From the NCBI GenBank assembly GCA_032622095.1, contig CP136067.1:60646893-60710892 (forward strand): a stretch of 64,000 nucleotides of DNA. Direction: 5' to 3'. Position numbers and translations under genes: made by a program. This document shows, one piece after another, positions 1 through 11,850 of the stretch. The notes below the pieces were generated by a model. It was not told the DNA's origin. It did not search any database and saw only the letters and a list, made by a program, of their open reading frames with translations. Each line of letters starts with the position of its first letter. Position 1 is the stretch's first letter. The stretch comes from Siphonodentalium dalli (Eukaryota; Mollusca; Scaphopoda; Gadilida; Siphonodentaliidae).

Positions 1-3000
1 TAAATGGTATGTTCTTATTGACTGTATGTTCTTATCTTTCTTGCAAAATGCGAAAAAGCAACACCTCTAGTGATAAATAAAGCGGTGGAAATGATATCTG
101 ATACACTGGTAAATGCAGCGGTAAATACTTTTAGCATACCGACCAAAAAATTAACTCGAAGAACCAAACGCAAGAATAAACCTTGGTTTACGAAATCATG
201 TTGGTCGGCTAGAAAAGAATACAGAAAAGCAATCAGACAATACAAGAAAAATCCCAGATTAAATACTAAACAATATATGCCGCGAAAAAACCCATGAGTA
301 CAAACGAAAAATGAACACGGCCATCAGTGAACATAACGAGAAAGCTTCTAAGGAATTAGCATGCTTGAAATATAAAAATCCGAAGAAATTTTGGGCTGCA
401 CTAAATAACCGTTCAAAAACCAAAACACCGCCTATCAACATAAGTAACCTTGAAAAGTATTTCCGCGAGTTAAATAGTGCGCAAGACGCAAATCATGATC
501 CTGATATCACAAATGATAAATCAGATGACAACGAAACTTTAAACCGAGCAATTAGTATTGATGAAATAAAAATGGCGCTAAGTAGCCTGAAGAACAATAA
601 AGCCTGTGGTCAGGATATGATACTCAATGAACATCTTAAAGCAGCATCTGAAAAAATGTTGAATATATATTGCAGAATATTTAACTGTATTCTTGACTCG
701 GGCTGCATACCAGATTCATGGGGTATAGGCACCATTGTCCCTATTTACAAAAATAAAGGCGACCCTTGCGATCCAAGCAACTATAGGCCCATCACAATCC
801 TGAGCTGCTTTGGAAAGTTATTTACAAATACTTTCAAACAGAATATATGATATGTAGAAAATAATAATATTCTCAAAGAAAATCAAGCCGGGTTCCGTAA
901 GGGTTACTCAACTACGGATAATATGTTTATATTACACATGTTAACTGACCTCACAAAGAATTTAAACTGCAACCTCTATTGTGCATTTATTGACTTTGAG
1001 AAGGCATTCGACAAAGTCTGGAGACCGGGACTTTGGAAAAAACTATTGGCAAGTAATATAAATAGGATTTTTTTTCGAGTTATTAAAAATATTTATCAAA
1101 ACGTCAAATCATCGGTCAAGTTAGGAAACAATTATTCATCTCTTTTCCCATGTCTATCAGGGGTTAGGCAAGGTGAAAACTTATCACCAATATTGTTTTC
1201 CCTATTTCTGAATGACCTAGAGACTTTTATGATAAAGGAGGGTATTGTCGGCCTCACCAAAATCTCAAACCAGACTGAACAAGAATTAAATGTTTACACG
1301 AAATTACTTCTCATACTATATGCAGATGATACAGTGCTTATGGCTGAGACCCCAAAAAAACTGCAAAAAGAACTTAACGTTTTCAGCTTGTACTGCAATA
1401 AATGGAAACTAAAAGTAAATATTAATAAAACGAAAATTTTACTCATTTCAAAACGTAGCTTACCAAGAAACATACAATTCACATTTGATAGCACTAATCT
1501 TGAAGTAGTGAAAAAGTTCAATTATTTAGGAATTATGCATACAAAATCGGGATCATACACAGAAACAAAACAAATTCTTGCAACAAAAGGCAGTCATGCA
1601 ATGTACTCTGTGATAAAACGATCCAGAGAAAACTGCCTCTCAGTAGCTAATCAATTGGACCTATTCGATTCACAGGTGCTGCCAATATTATTGTACGGCT
1701 GTGAGATATGGGGTTATGGAGATAACCAGGTACTCGAAAATGTACACCGATTTTTTTTTAAACATATCCTAAATTTGAAACCATCAACCCCCAACTATAT
1801 GATTTATGGCGAATCAGGAAGATATCCATTGGACATCACAATAAAGTTAAGATTGTTAAAGTATTGGTTGAAAATAAAAAATATGACATACACACGGTAT
1901 GGGAAAGTGCTTTATGATTTGTCAGTGAAACTTATGGGAGATGCCGATAAAAAGCTTTTTAAGTGGACAAGAGAAATCCGAGAGATCTTACGTAGCTGTG
2001 GCCAGGCAGATTTACTGACAGCTGGTGAACTAAAGTGTGCCAATCAATTCCTTGATTGCGTGAAAAACAGTCTTCTAAGAGACTTTAAAATAAAGTGGGA
2101 CTCTGAAATGAACAAATCAAGTAGAGGCCAAATATATCGCATATTTAAACACCATTTCTCCTTTGAAAAATATCTTGATATCTTACAAAGTAAAAACCGA
2201 ATTGAATTCTGCAGATTCAGAACAGCGAACCACAACCTCCCAATAGAAACTGGGAGATGGAACGGAACACCCCACAAGGATAGAACATGTCGCTTATGTA
2301 ACCATAACATGATAGCAGACGAATTCCACTATTTATTGGAATGCAAAAAATTTGCGCACATAAGGAAGAAAATTATCCCCCAAAAATATGGTGATAAAAT
2401 TAATATTTTGATTATGGATGAAATCCTGAACTCATATGACCCCATAATTCTAAACAGAATATGCATGCTGATCCGAACAGTCCACACAGAGCTCTCAAAC
2501 ATAAGCACATCATGATAACACTTTGTGCTAAAATTCCACTTCAACTTTTGTATATTAGATATGAGTTGTCTCTTCAAATATATTTAATATATTCATATTC
2601 ATTATATGTATTACCCAATCCATTGCTGTATGATATATACTAATATAGACTATATTGTTAAATGCGTATATTGTACATGTATACATATACACATTATATA
2701 TTGCTGAAGGTGCTAAGTTAAACGGTAATTTAACGGAGGACTGTCCCCTTTTAGGGACGAATTTATACCAGCCCATTGTTTGTGTATTGACCCCCCCCTT
2801 TCCAATCCATAACTTAACATGAAGACAGACACAATTAAGTTCTGAACCACGTATAAACAACACAAGCAGGCATGCATTCGTGTCGTGCAACACTCACACT
2901 GGGCCAGTACGGTCCTGATCCGAACTCATCAATCAACTAAATATCTGAATTTGTCAAATTATCTTAATATTGTCACTCCTAAATTCCTAATTAGCTATGA

Positions 3001-3330
3001 CAAACACACCATGTAACTATATCTGTCATCAGAAAGACTCTGTCAACTTACTAATGTTATACTACTGACTATTTACCGTTAAACAGAGATGTAAAAGATG
3101 ACACATGGGGTCATCTGTTTTCAGGAAGCAGTACTAACAATTTCATACCACAGAGCCAAATGAAACACGATAACATACATTATTATATTCACATATTAGA
3201 ATATAGATATCCCCATAGCACCGGATACATGTATATAATGTATATTCATTATGCTCTTTTGTAAATACTTCTTTCTCTGTACTTCTCGATGTTCATGCGA
3301 ATTATGAGAATAAATCATCATCATCATACA
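1..3330 (+). mobile_element. Non-LTR (LINE) retrotransposon, 5' part cut by the window edge or truncated
   Basis: The segment holds the end of the endonuclease-RT linker, a reverse transcriptase and a C-terminal Cys-His domain, then an AT-rich 3' region. It ends in AATAAA followed by four ATC repeats at 3309-3327, which looks like a LINE 3' tail. The 5' part is missing here; whether it lies before the window or was never copied cannot be told. The clade is not assigned; the C-terminal Cys-His layout suggests a Jockey- or I-like element. The 3' boundary is inferred from the simple-repeat tail, not from a target-site duplication. Confidence 0.8.
22..2515 (+). pseudogene. LINE ORF2-like protein: linker, reverse transcriptase, C-terminal zinc-knuckle region
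   Basis: Three stretches make one protein. At 70-297 there is a basic linker with the motif KPWFTKSCW, typical of the region between endonuclease and RT. The RT is at 311-2515: NYRPITILS near 780, FIDFEKAFDKVW near 990, LSGVRQGENLSP near 1160 and the catalytic YADD near 1320. A C-x2-C...H...C cluster (CRLC ... HYLLEC) near 2290-2345 is the usual LINE C-terminal domain. Two lesions break it. A frame change of one base lies near the A-run at 285-290, between the first and second stretches. A TGA at 848-850 stands in the same frame as the sequence on both sides. After the stop the frame stays open through to 2515, so the copy is young or only lightly decayed. It would have encoded the enzyme for target-primed reverse transcription of its own RNA. 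Confidence 0.85.
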
Positions 3331-3356
3331 AGATTCAGATTCAGATTCAGATTCAG
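3309..3356 (+). repeat. Simple repeats: (ATC)4 tail then (ATTCAG)4
   Basis: AATAAA is followed by ATC repeats to about 3327, then four copies of ATTCAG at 3332-3356. The first is taken as the LINE tail; the second is an adjacent hexanucleotide microsatellite. Confidence 0.8.
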
Positions 3357-3534
3357 TCTCCATCGTGCTACACAGAACAGCAAAACCAGCAGACTTGTAT
3401 AGTTTTTTATAGTGTTTTTTACTGTTTTGTTTAATGTTTGTTATTTATCTAAAATGTTAACATTTCATTTGTTTTTAACTTTCTCATGACTTAATAAAAA
3501 TTTATTTTAATGAAATGATTAATAATATATCTGA

Positions 3535-3653
3535 AGGTCCCAGTTAGCCAAGGTCCCAGTTAGCCAGAAGGTCCCAGTTAGCCAAGGTGCCAGTTAGCCT
3601 GACTTGAGGTCCCAGTTAGCCAAGGTCCCAGTTAGCCAAGGTCCCAGTTAGCT
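3535..3653 (+). repeat. Minisatellite, ~16-bp unit, about seven copies
   Basis: The unit AAGGTCCCAGTTAGCC recurs about seven times with short spacers, one copy carrying GTGCC in place of GTCCC. No gene is seen between 3330 and 4300. Confidence 0.9.
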
Positions 3654-3759
3654 GGATACCGTAGGAACCGGTGGGGGCAAGGGGGTATTTACCCCCCCCC
3701 CAATATTTTCCAAAGGTTAGTAAAAATATTTGGCAAACTAATGAAGTATCGCCGACGAT

Positions 3760-3905
3760 CGCGGCAATGCACACCCCCACGATACATATACCCACACCAT
3801 ACATACCTCCATGATACATACCCACACTATACATACCCAAAACGATACATAGGCCTACCCATACTATACATACCAACACTATACATGTATACCCACACTA
3901 TGCAT
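3760..3905 (+). repeat. Degenerate ~15-20-bp repeat (ACCCACACTATACAT-like)
   Basis: About eight imperfect copies of a unit close to ATACATACCCACACT occur in a row. An open frame on the other strand across this stretch is only the repeat read through. Confidence 0.75.
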
Positions 3906-4302
3906 AGTGGGGGGTAGAGACATTGAGGAAGGGATAGCTAGGAGGGAGAGTGAGAGATTTTCAGATACAAAAATGTGACGTACCGGTACGTCACCCGATG
4001 ACGTACATATATGACTCTGTGAGTACGAAAACCCATGAGTGTGTTGTCATCACCGGACACCATTTTTTTCTCAATCACGTGATTTCAAAATGGCGATTAT
4101 GTGAAAAAAGCTAATATTATTAAAACACAGCTGAATGGTATAGCTTTAGAAATCACCCCATCCTCATGGACGGAGCATGACAGTAAACACTGTATGTGTA
4201 TATATTAAAAATACATGGATCTCAATTGTATATGGATTGTGCGAGCCTGTATACTGTAGTTTAGCCAATAGAATAAGACATGAGACTGAGTGACCAGGTC
4301 AG

Positions 4303-4834
4303 GCACATCCTGAATTCCACTATTATAGCGATATTCCACTATTAGTATTATAGTGGTATTTGACCATTACCGTTTTGTTAATTTGATAAAAGAGGGATAA
4401 TCCAAAATCATATTTCCCACAAATATTATTAAAAATCAGATCGCACTAACTCGATACCATGCATATAGTTTGTCCAGGAGAATTATTAATCATGACGGCA
4501 CACGATAATTTAGCAACTCAATTAGCATGTAATTAGTTGAAATATTGTTATGAAGGAGCGATTGAGTCATCCTGCTATTGTCATTTAGAACGGGATATAT
4601 TAGTAATAGTATAATATTATTGAATATCAAAGCTGGCGCAAAAGATTGCACACCGAATTTTGTCGGAAGACTGTTCATTCGCTGCGATATTGTTATGAGT
4701 GACATTTGGCTGTGCACTGGTATGCGCCGTCTTCTATTCCCGACGCAAATAAAGGAAACATGAATATGTTATAGTCAAATACCACTATAATACGGTAGTG
4801 GAATATCGCTATAATAGTGGAATTCAGGATGTGC
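4303..4834. mobile_element. 532-bp MITE with ~65-bp terminal inverted repeats
   Basis: The left end starts GCACATCCTGAATTCC and runs to about 4368. The right end, about 4772-4834, is its reverse complement with only a few differences (...GGAATTCAGGATGTGC). The interior has no coding potential. The immediate flanks are AG on both sides, too short to prove a target-site duplication. A non-autonomous DNA transposon is the best reading; a fold-back duplication is the alternative. Confidence 0.85.
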
Positions 4835-4835
4835 A

Positions 4836-4985
4836 GGGGGGGGGGGGGGGGGGGGGGGGGGTGGTCATGAGAAAATTTACACATACAGGGCCCAAAAAAA
4901 AATTTACAGCCCTTAATTTTGCTACCCACCCACCCTTTTTGTGCAAAAACAAATATTTTTTCCCGCCTGATTTTTTTGGACCCAC
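4836..4985. repeat. 26-base poly(G) tract followed by a low-complexity A-run and CCCACCC block
   Basis: G-only from 4836 to 4861 directly abuts the right end of the MITE. It is followed by poly(A) and CCCACCCACCC stretches. Similar homopolymer plus CCCACC/GGGTGG blocks occur at 6340-6590 and 44470-44632. From 4986 to 5406 I see nothing. Confidence 0.7.
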
Positions 4986-5406
4986 CCCCTAAAATAAGAA
5001 AAAAATCATTTTAAATCTATTCAAGACCAAATCAAACAGAATCAAAGGTAAGTTTTAAATTGGTCCGTTTCTGGCAGATTCCAAGTGTTCAAACAATTGA
5101 AAAACTATCAACGGTTTATGATGTTGTTTTCAACATGGAAAAATACATTTTGAAATAAAAAGTGTTTTATTCTACAGTATGCACAGATATTGTGAGGTAA
5201 TATTTATAGTGCCAATAAGCCAACATTGTGTTTAATTTTTACATAAATAGTCCAGTTACTAATTAATGACTTCTTCACTGTTGTTCCCAAAAAGGTGCCA
5301 CCAACCATCATATCAGAACACCTTATAGCCATACCTGCAATGACAGTTATATAGTATACAAGTATCACTCTTTGGAGCCAATTAAACAGGCTGGCATGTT
5401 TATTTT

Positions 5407-6012
5407 TATACCCCCACTTTCGAAGAAAATGGGGGGTATACTGGATTGACTGTGTCCGTCCGTCACGCTTTCTCCGTCCGTTCGTCCGTCCGTCCATCCG
5501 ACCGACCTCATAACTCGAACAACTATGAACCAATTTCAATAATTTTTTGTATGCAATCTCCTTAGGACGGTCTCTCCGCATGATGCTAATTGTGGTTCGG
5601 TCCGACTTTTTTTTATTCAAGTTACGCCTCTTTTTCGACTTATTTTAACTTAGAAAATTCTTTCCGACTTAATAACTTTAACAAATATGAACCGATTTCA
5701 ATAATTTTTGGTATACATGCTTCTCACAATAGCCTCTCTACATGATGCGGCTAGGGATTGGCTCAGACTGTTTTTCGTAATATTACACCTCGTTTTCGAC
5801 TTATTTTGACTTAGAAAATTCTGTCTGACTTAATAACTTTAACAAATATGAACCGATTTGAATAATTTTTTCTGTACAAGCTTCTTGTGACATAATATCA
5901 ATATTATTAGTCCGAATTTTTCTTTAAAGTTAAAAATCTTTTTGGTTGAGTTTACGGATAATGCGGGTTGAATTTGCCACGGTGGGGGTATGCTAGCACT
6001 CGAGTGCACACC
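5407..6012 (+). repeat. Dispersed element with palindromic head, GTCC-rich stretch and ~160-bp tandem core
   Basis: A head pairs TATACCCCC (5407) with GGGGGGTATA (5431-5440). Next comes a GTCC/GTCCGTCC stretch at 5452-5508. Then there are about 2.5 copies of a unit containing ATGAACCGATTTCAATAA (near 5525, 5697 and 5848), so spacing averages ~161 bp. It ends near GGGGGTATGC at 5985-5995. It is not protein coding. Confidence 0.75.
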
Positions 6013-6189
6013 TCTTTTTTAATTTGATGTATTTTGTTAGCCAGCACTCTGCAGCACTAGTATTATTTTGTCATTAGACATGCCAGAGTGAAAATGCCAG
6101 CACTATCAGGCACTATTAAATATTAATTTGAGGTGAAATGCAAACCAGCACTCCTATTCAGTCATCACTTTTATTTGGCACCAGAGAGT

Positions 6190-6590
6190 GCTTTATCTTA
6201 TACCTACATATGTTCTTAAGTGTTGGTTAAGATCATAATCTATGTTAGAACACATTTATTAGTGAAAACAACTTAAAACAATGTCCATAATGTGGGTTGA
6301 AAAAAGTTTGCACAAACAATATTTTTCAGGCCTCTGAGATGCACCCACCCCGCCCGGTATAGGTATGTTTTTGGAAGATCTCCCCTGTATTACTTATATC
6401 TTATACCTACCCTGTTCCTAAGTGTCTGTAAAGGCCATAACCTGCCCTAGAACACAATTATTAATGAATATATTTGAAAACAACTTAAAACAAGGGCAAA
6501 AATGTGAATAGAATTTTTTTTGCACAAACTCATTTTTTCAGGCCTCTTCGGACCCACCCACCCCGACCCCCCCCCCCCCCCCCCCCCCCC
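6190..6590. repeat. Direct duplication of ~180-200 bp ending in a 24-base poly(C) tract
   Basis: 6196-6366 and 6390-6566 share blocks such as CTTATACCTAC, AACAACTTAAAACAA, TTTTTCAGGCCTCT and ACCCACCCCG in the same order. The second copy ends in C-only sequence at 6567-6590, immediately before the inverted-repeat segment. Confidence 0.7.
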
Positions 6591-6815
6591 GACAATATGG
6601 CTGTTTTAGTGCGTATACTGTAATGGTGAACACGCAAACACGCGCCGATAAAAACAGCTAAAAATAGACTTGATGTTTACAATTACAAGATCGATTTAAG
6701 CTGATAAATTCAATATAATGGGGCGTATAGTATATACAAATGTAGCATTAGACACAGGGAATGTATTTTTTTCCAAATGGGTTCACTACGCGGTGAAATT
6801 GTTGCAGAAATTCGC

Positions 6816-7500
6816 TCCAAGAAAGAGCGCTAATTTTGATGCATAATGCCCCATTATCAGTATGTTTGTACAGTCTGTCAGGATCACTGGCTTTAAAGAT
6901 TATCCCGCACGAAGAGCTGTGTTAATTTTCTAATGTTTATGGTGTTCATTTGCTTCAGATACTGATGAAATAATACGGTTAAGCTGATAATCTGAAATTC
7001 AGTGATTTCATTGGCCGTATCACAGTGTGATACGAACACATCTCATCTTTGGCCGCCAAAAAAAACTAAACAAAACAACACAAGACAAAGATGGCATGTA
7101 TACCAATAAAATGTGCGCGCGCAGTGTTCGTGATATTCGAGAGACTACACAATCATGTATTTAATTAAAATTTGAGTGTCACACGTAAGTGTTTAAGTCT
7201 ATAAACACAATTTAATTTGAATATTCTTTCCAACAGTCTGACCATTGACATATTCATGTGTTCAAACCAGTTAATCTATTTTGTAACTTGGCTTTTAGTC
7301 GCCGGGCTCCGGCATCTAGGCTTTTAGTCACAACTGAAATAAAAATAAGTGCGAATTATAACAAATGAAGAGTACAAATCCCTTAAAATATCACATTTGA
7401 TACGTCTTCTGATACATGGTGTATATTCGTATTTTGTGGATGAAGTGCTGCTAAGAACAGCTTAGTTGGAACGATAAAACGGCTTCAGTCGGCTCATTCT
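6816..7500. other. Unannotated DNA inside the inverted-repeat segment
   Basis: AT-rich sequence with no convincing coding frame, RNA gene or repeat that I could identify. Confidence 0.6.
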
Positions 7501-7506
7501 ATTTTT

Positions 7507-8586
7507 AGTTGAGTTTTTCAAAAACTCGACTTATGGTTTGGCGAGGGACGGTTGGCGGGCGGCGGCGGGGCGGGCGGACCTAAAGAATGCCTTATAACTT
7601 TGACATTTGTGAACGGATTCAAAAAAGTTTTGGTATGGCAGTTGCTCCCAATGACTATTTACTGCCTGTAGAAAATGGGTCACGTCCAAACTTTTTTACA
7701 AGAGTTATCCATCTTAGATGCTTTTTAGTTAAGTTTACTCACGCAAATATTAACCAATTTCAACAATATTTGGTATATGAGACTCTTGCAACAATATCTC
7801 GGACGAGTTCGAAAACAAGGTTTGTCCGAATTATTTTTGCGGAGTTATGGGCCTTAGTTTGTCTATTTTTAGCAATTTTATCACTGATAGCGCGATAACT
7901 CGATGAAATATTAACCGATTTCAACAATATTTGGTATATGAGTCTCCTGCAACAATATCTCGGACGAGTTCGAAAACCAGGTTTGTCCAAATTTTTTTCG
8001 CGGAATTATGGGCCTTAGTTTGTCTATTTTTAGCAGTTTTGTCACCGATAGCGCGATAACTCGATGAAATATTAACTGATTACAACAATATTTGGTATAT
8101 GAGTCTGCTGCAACAATATCTCGGTCGAGTGCGAAAACCAGGTTTGTCCAAATGTTTTTCGCGGAGTTATGGGCCTTAGTTTGTCTATTTTTAGCAGTTT
8201 TGTCACCGATAGCGCGATAACTCGATGAAATATTAACTGATTACAACAATATTTGGTATATGAGTCTGCTGCAACAATATCTCGGTCGAGTTCGAAAACC
8301 AGGTTTGTCCAAATGTTTTTCGCGGAGTTATGGGTCTTAGTTTGTCTATTTTTAGCAATGTTATCACCGTTAGCGCGATAACTCGATGAAATATTAACCG
8401 ACCTCAACAATATTTGGTGTATGAGTGTCCTGCAAGAATATCTCGGACGATTTCGAAAACCAGGTTTGTCCAAATGTTTTTCGCGGAGTTATGGGTCTTA
8501 GTTTGTCTATTTTTAGCAATTTTATCACCATTAGCGCGATAACTCGATGAAATATTAACCGATTTAAACAATATTTGGTATATGAG
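7507..8586 (+). repeat. 161-bp satellite with palindromic head, part 1
   Basis: The head pairs GTTGAGTTTTT with AAAAACTCGAC at 7508-7531, followed by a GGCGGGCGG-rich block to about 7580. The tandem core follows: TTAACC/TTAACT anchors fall at 7750, 7911, 8072, 8233, 8394 and 8555, exactly 161 bp apart each time. Units contain CAACAATATCTCGG and GGAGTTATGGGCCTTAG. The last unit is cut at 8586 by an insertion. Several open frames on either strand here are the satellite read through and are not genes. Confidence 0.92.
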
Positions 8587-10118
8587 GGGGTGTTTATACA
8601 TTACCCGGCGAAGATCGCATTCGCTTTAGCCGGCAGCGATAACAATAGAGTGTTTATACTTCGCCGGATAAGAATTACGGCTATCCGGATACTCAGCTAT
8701 ACGGTTTTCAACTTTTGGATAAAATGATTTAGTACAAGCACCTGATTGTCGTATGGATTCTAATTCGCTCTGCGGTTAAGTTAGATGTTTATCTGGGGTC
8801 ATGCCGTCATGGGTGATTTCCTTTCAACAATTAACTCGAACAATATTATTGTGTAATCGCTGATAGACCAGCCCGCTTTTCACCTGTGTATATATTGGTC
8901 AGTGTGCCAGTTTGATTGTCTCTAATCAGCTGTCAGGTCGGTGGTCACGCACCTTGGTTATAAGCTATTATTATAAATACTAACCGATGATGGTACACGT
9001 ACTCTGCATGTGCATGGTACATTTGTTGCGCATTCGAGGGAATTAATTCATGTACATGTATGTCCATATATATATATGGAGGAAATGGGATGGCACGTTT
9101 CTATGGATTCAAACTTAATGGACAATTAGTTCAATAATCTAAATCTGAGTGTGGGACTGTTCGATCATCTTTGGAATTTATCGACTGACCGTGGTTATGG
9201 CAGGTGTGAGAATTTTTTTTTATCTGAACCCTGAAAATTGCAAAACCCTAGCATTCAGCCTTAATATTTCCAATTGTTGGACATTTTCCAAACTTGACGC
9301 ACCTCTAATAAGGTTGGATCATTTCCAACTGATGGTCATTTCAGTCCAACAATTTGGTAAAAAAATAAGCAAATGTTGCCTAAAGAAATCACCAATAACA
9401 AATTGTTGAAAATAAAACTACGAGAACAATTTCAACATATTGCTGGTGTCAAATATCCAACTATTGCCGTGTCAGGTATGAAATTTCCAGCTTTTGAATA
9501 TTTTGATTAAAGTTGGGATGAGACACCCCATCGCCACGGCCCTATATACATGGACATGGTGAACGCCCGAGTAAAATGAAAAACATATTTTATTGTATAA
9601 TGTGCAAACGGAAAATGGGTCACATTTGATTCGCGATGTTGAAACTTATATATATAATATAAAATCCAATCCGAATGATTAGACACCATTTTGTAGATGT
9701 ATGCGACGAAAAGATCTCAAAACTGACAATGGCCATGCTTTTGGTGCGACACTCACTTCACAGGCTGTATATGAATCCAAACAAACCATTAACAATGTTT
9801 TTTAAATATCTATAAAATTACCAATAGCAATACCTGAAAGTTTGAGTTGGATATTAATAATTTCAGCATTTCCATTTCTAAAAAGTTTCATTTCACTATA
9901 CTGCCCAACCATATAACAGGAAGCGGCTAGATGTTTACAGGTGTACAGCAATATCATATTGCAGTTCAGTGAGAACTAAAACAAAAACTATTAACAAGTA
10001 AAGGAGACACATGAATATATGCGTATCTTCGCCGGCGATGTGTAAACACTCTGCCCAACCTTCGCCGGCTAACGGGTTCGCCGGGTAACGGCTTCACCGG
10101 CTATGTGTAAACGTCACC
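8587..10118. mobile_element. 1,532-bp inverted-repeat element inserted in the 161-bp satellite
   Basis: The satellite reads ...ATATGAG, then foreign DNA, then TGAGTCTCTTGCAAC in register, so TGAG (8583-8586 and 10119-10122) looks like a 4-bp target duplication. The left end GGGGTGTTTATACATTACCC and the right end (read inward from 10118, GGTGACGTTTACACATAGCC) are imperfect inverted repeats. Further CCGGCGAA/TTCGCCGG boxes lie near both ends. No transposase is visible; open frames inside are short and uncharacteristic. This is a non-autonomous DNA transposon whose superfamily I cannot assign. A 3-bp GAG duplication is also possible. Confidence 0.85.
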
Positions 10119-10370
10119 TGAGTCTCTTGCAACAATATCTCAGACGAGTTCGAAAACTTGGTTTGTCCGAATTTTTTTCGCGGAGTTATGGGTCTTAGTT
10201 TGTCTATTTTTAGCAATGTTATCACCGTTAGCTTGATAACTCAATGAAATATTAACCGATTTAAACAATATTTGGTATATGAGTCTCTTGCAACAATATC
10301 TCGGACGAGTTCAAAAACCTGGTTTGTCCAAATTTTTTTTCCGGAGTTATGGGTCTTAGTTTGTCTATTT
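10119..10370 (+). repeat. 161-bp satellite, part 2 after the insertion
   Basis: The array resumes exactly where it broke off and runs for about 1.6 more units, ending abruptly in TTAGTTTGTCTATTTT next to unrelated sequence at 10371. Confidence 0.9.
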
Positions 10371-10427
10371 TAACCCTTTGAACCCTGACGCCCCACAGTG
10401 ATCGACACCCTAACCCGGGGCTCCCAG

Positions 10428-11850
10428 TGGTATTTCCGCTTAAATTAGACAGTGTCTAGTCGCATGGTGTTGATTATGTTCATACCGTGACACAGGTCTG
10501 AAACTTTACAGGTTAGTCCCCCATGGATCAGCGATCATTATAAGATGGCGAGACTTTGCCTCGTGGCAATTCCTTGGTAACGGTTGCTAGGCAACTACCC
10601 AGAATTGACTGGAAAATGTAAATATAGCTTATAGCATCGTTATTCAACCCCAGTGATTGCGTTTTTTGATACAGATAATACCCTAACGTGAAATTTGAGA
10701 TATACCCGACCAAAATAGTGAACCAAATATCCCATTTATTGGTAGCAACGGTTGCTAAGCAAATACCACTAATTATCGAATGATATTGCACTAACTATTC
10801 AGTGGTATGTTTTGCCTTAATTTAGACAGTGTCTATAGTCGCGTGGTGTTGGTTATGTTCAAAGGGGACACATGACTGAAACTGTACAGGCATGCTATGC
10901 ATGCATGGACCACTGTTCATTGTAAGACCGGGATACTTTGCCACCCGATCTCTCCTTAGAAACGGTTACTAGGCAACTACCCGAAATTTGCAGGATAAAC
11001 GAATTCTAGCTTTTAACGTTGTAATTATACATCAGCGAATTGCGTTTCGATGCAACCAATATCCTAATGTGAAATTTAAGATATACCTGACCATGTGCGA
11101 GTAAGTCAACCTGATATGCGATAGACTTTTTGCCGCATGTGGCATAACAGAGACTGATATTACAGAGACCATGCAGAAACAACGTAATTTCCCGTAACAT
11201 ATCGTGGCCCCATTGTTCAAGTAAGCTGTCTAGATTGTGTCTACTGAACATGTGAAACATGCAACTATATGTCATATATAGCGCCACAATTCACTTAAAC
11301 GCATTTTTCAAAATGAATTATAGCCTGCGCGCATGTGCATATTTTCCTACCCGTTTCTAGCGGGCATCCAATCCATATACACACCTTTGCCAGCGCTGAC
11401 TTCAATAGGCCCATTTAAATATATATATTAGTTGGTATGTCGCGTATAAGTTCGTTATAAACCATTTATTTGTCATTGTGCTGCTCTGCGCATGCGCGAA
11501 TAAATCAACTTGATAGGCGATAGACCCTTCCCCATATGTAGCAGAACCCTGACTAATATACGCAAGGGTAATTTAAACTGAAATTGTGTGTCTAAATTAT
11601 GTCTGTTCTGTACGCACACGGGGAACACGAAATTATATGCCCTAAATATAGCGGCACAGTTTGCTTAAAATATCGTATGTTTGTGTAGATTATATGCTAT
11701 GCGCATGCGCATATATTTCTACCCGATACTAGCGGCCAACCATTCCATACGAACCATGGGCGCCGCTGACATTATGTGGGGGCAATTTAAATATAAATCA
11801 GTGGGTCTGACGCTCGTTATACTATATATAAATTTGCTACCGAATCATGT
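10428..11850 (+). repeat. Two diverged tandem duplications, ~370 and ~390 bp
   Basis: AGTGGTATTTCCGC... at 10428 and AGTGGTATGTTTTGCC... at 10800 begin a ~370-bp repeat that shares TTTAGACAGTGTCTA, GCAACTACCC and GTGAAATTT. A second pair (about 11096-11480 and 11481-11850) shares GCGATAGAC, CTACCCG and TTTAAATATA. No coding signal. Confidence 0.7.

Noticed and set aside
3968-4010. CRE-like palindrome GACGTACCGGTACGTC as a promoter element
   Set aside because: No gene or transcription start is nearby, and a 16-bp palindrome alone is weak evidence.
7587-8601. Coding frames of 65-133 codons within the satellite
   Set aside because: They follow the 161-bp repeat, occur on both strands and show no protein motif.
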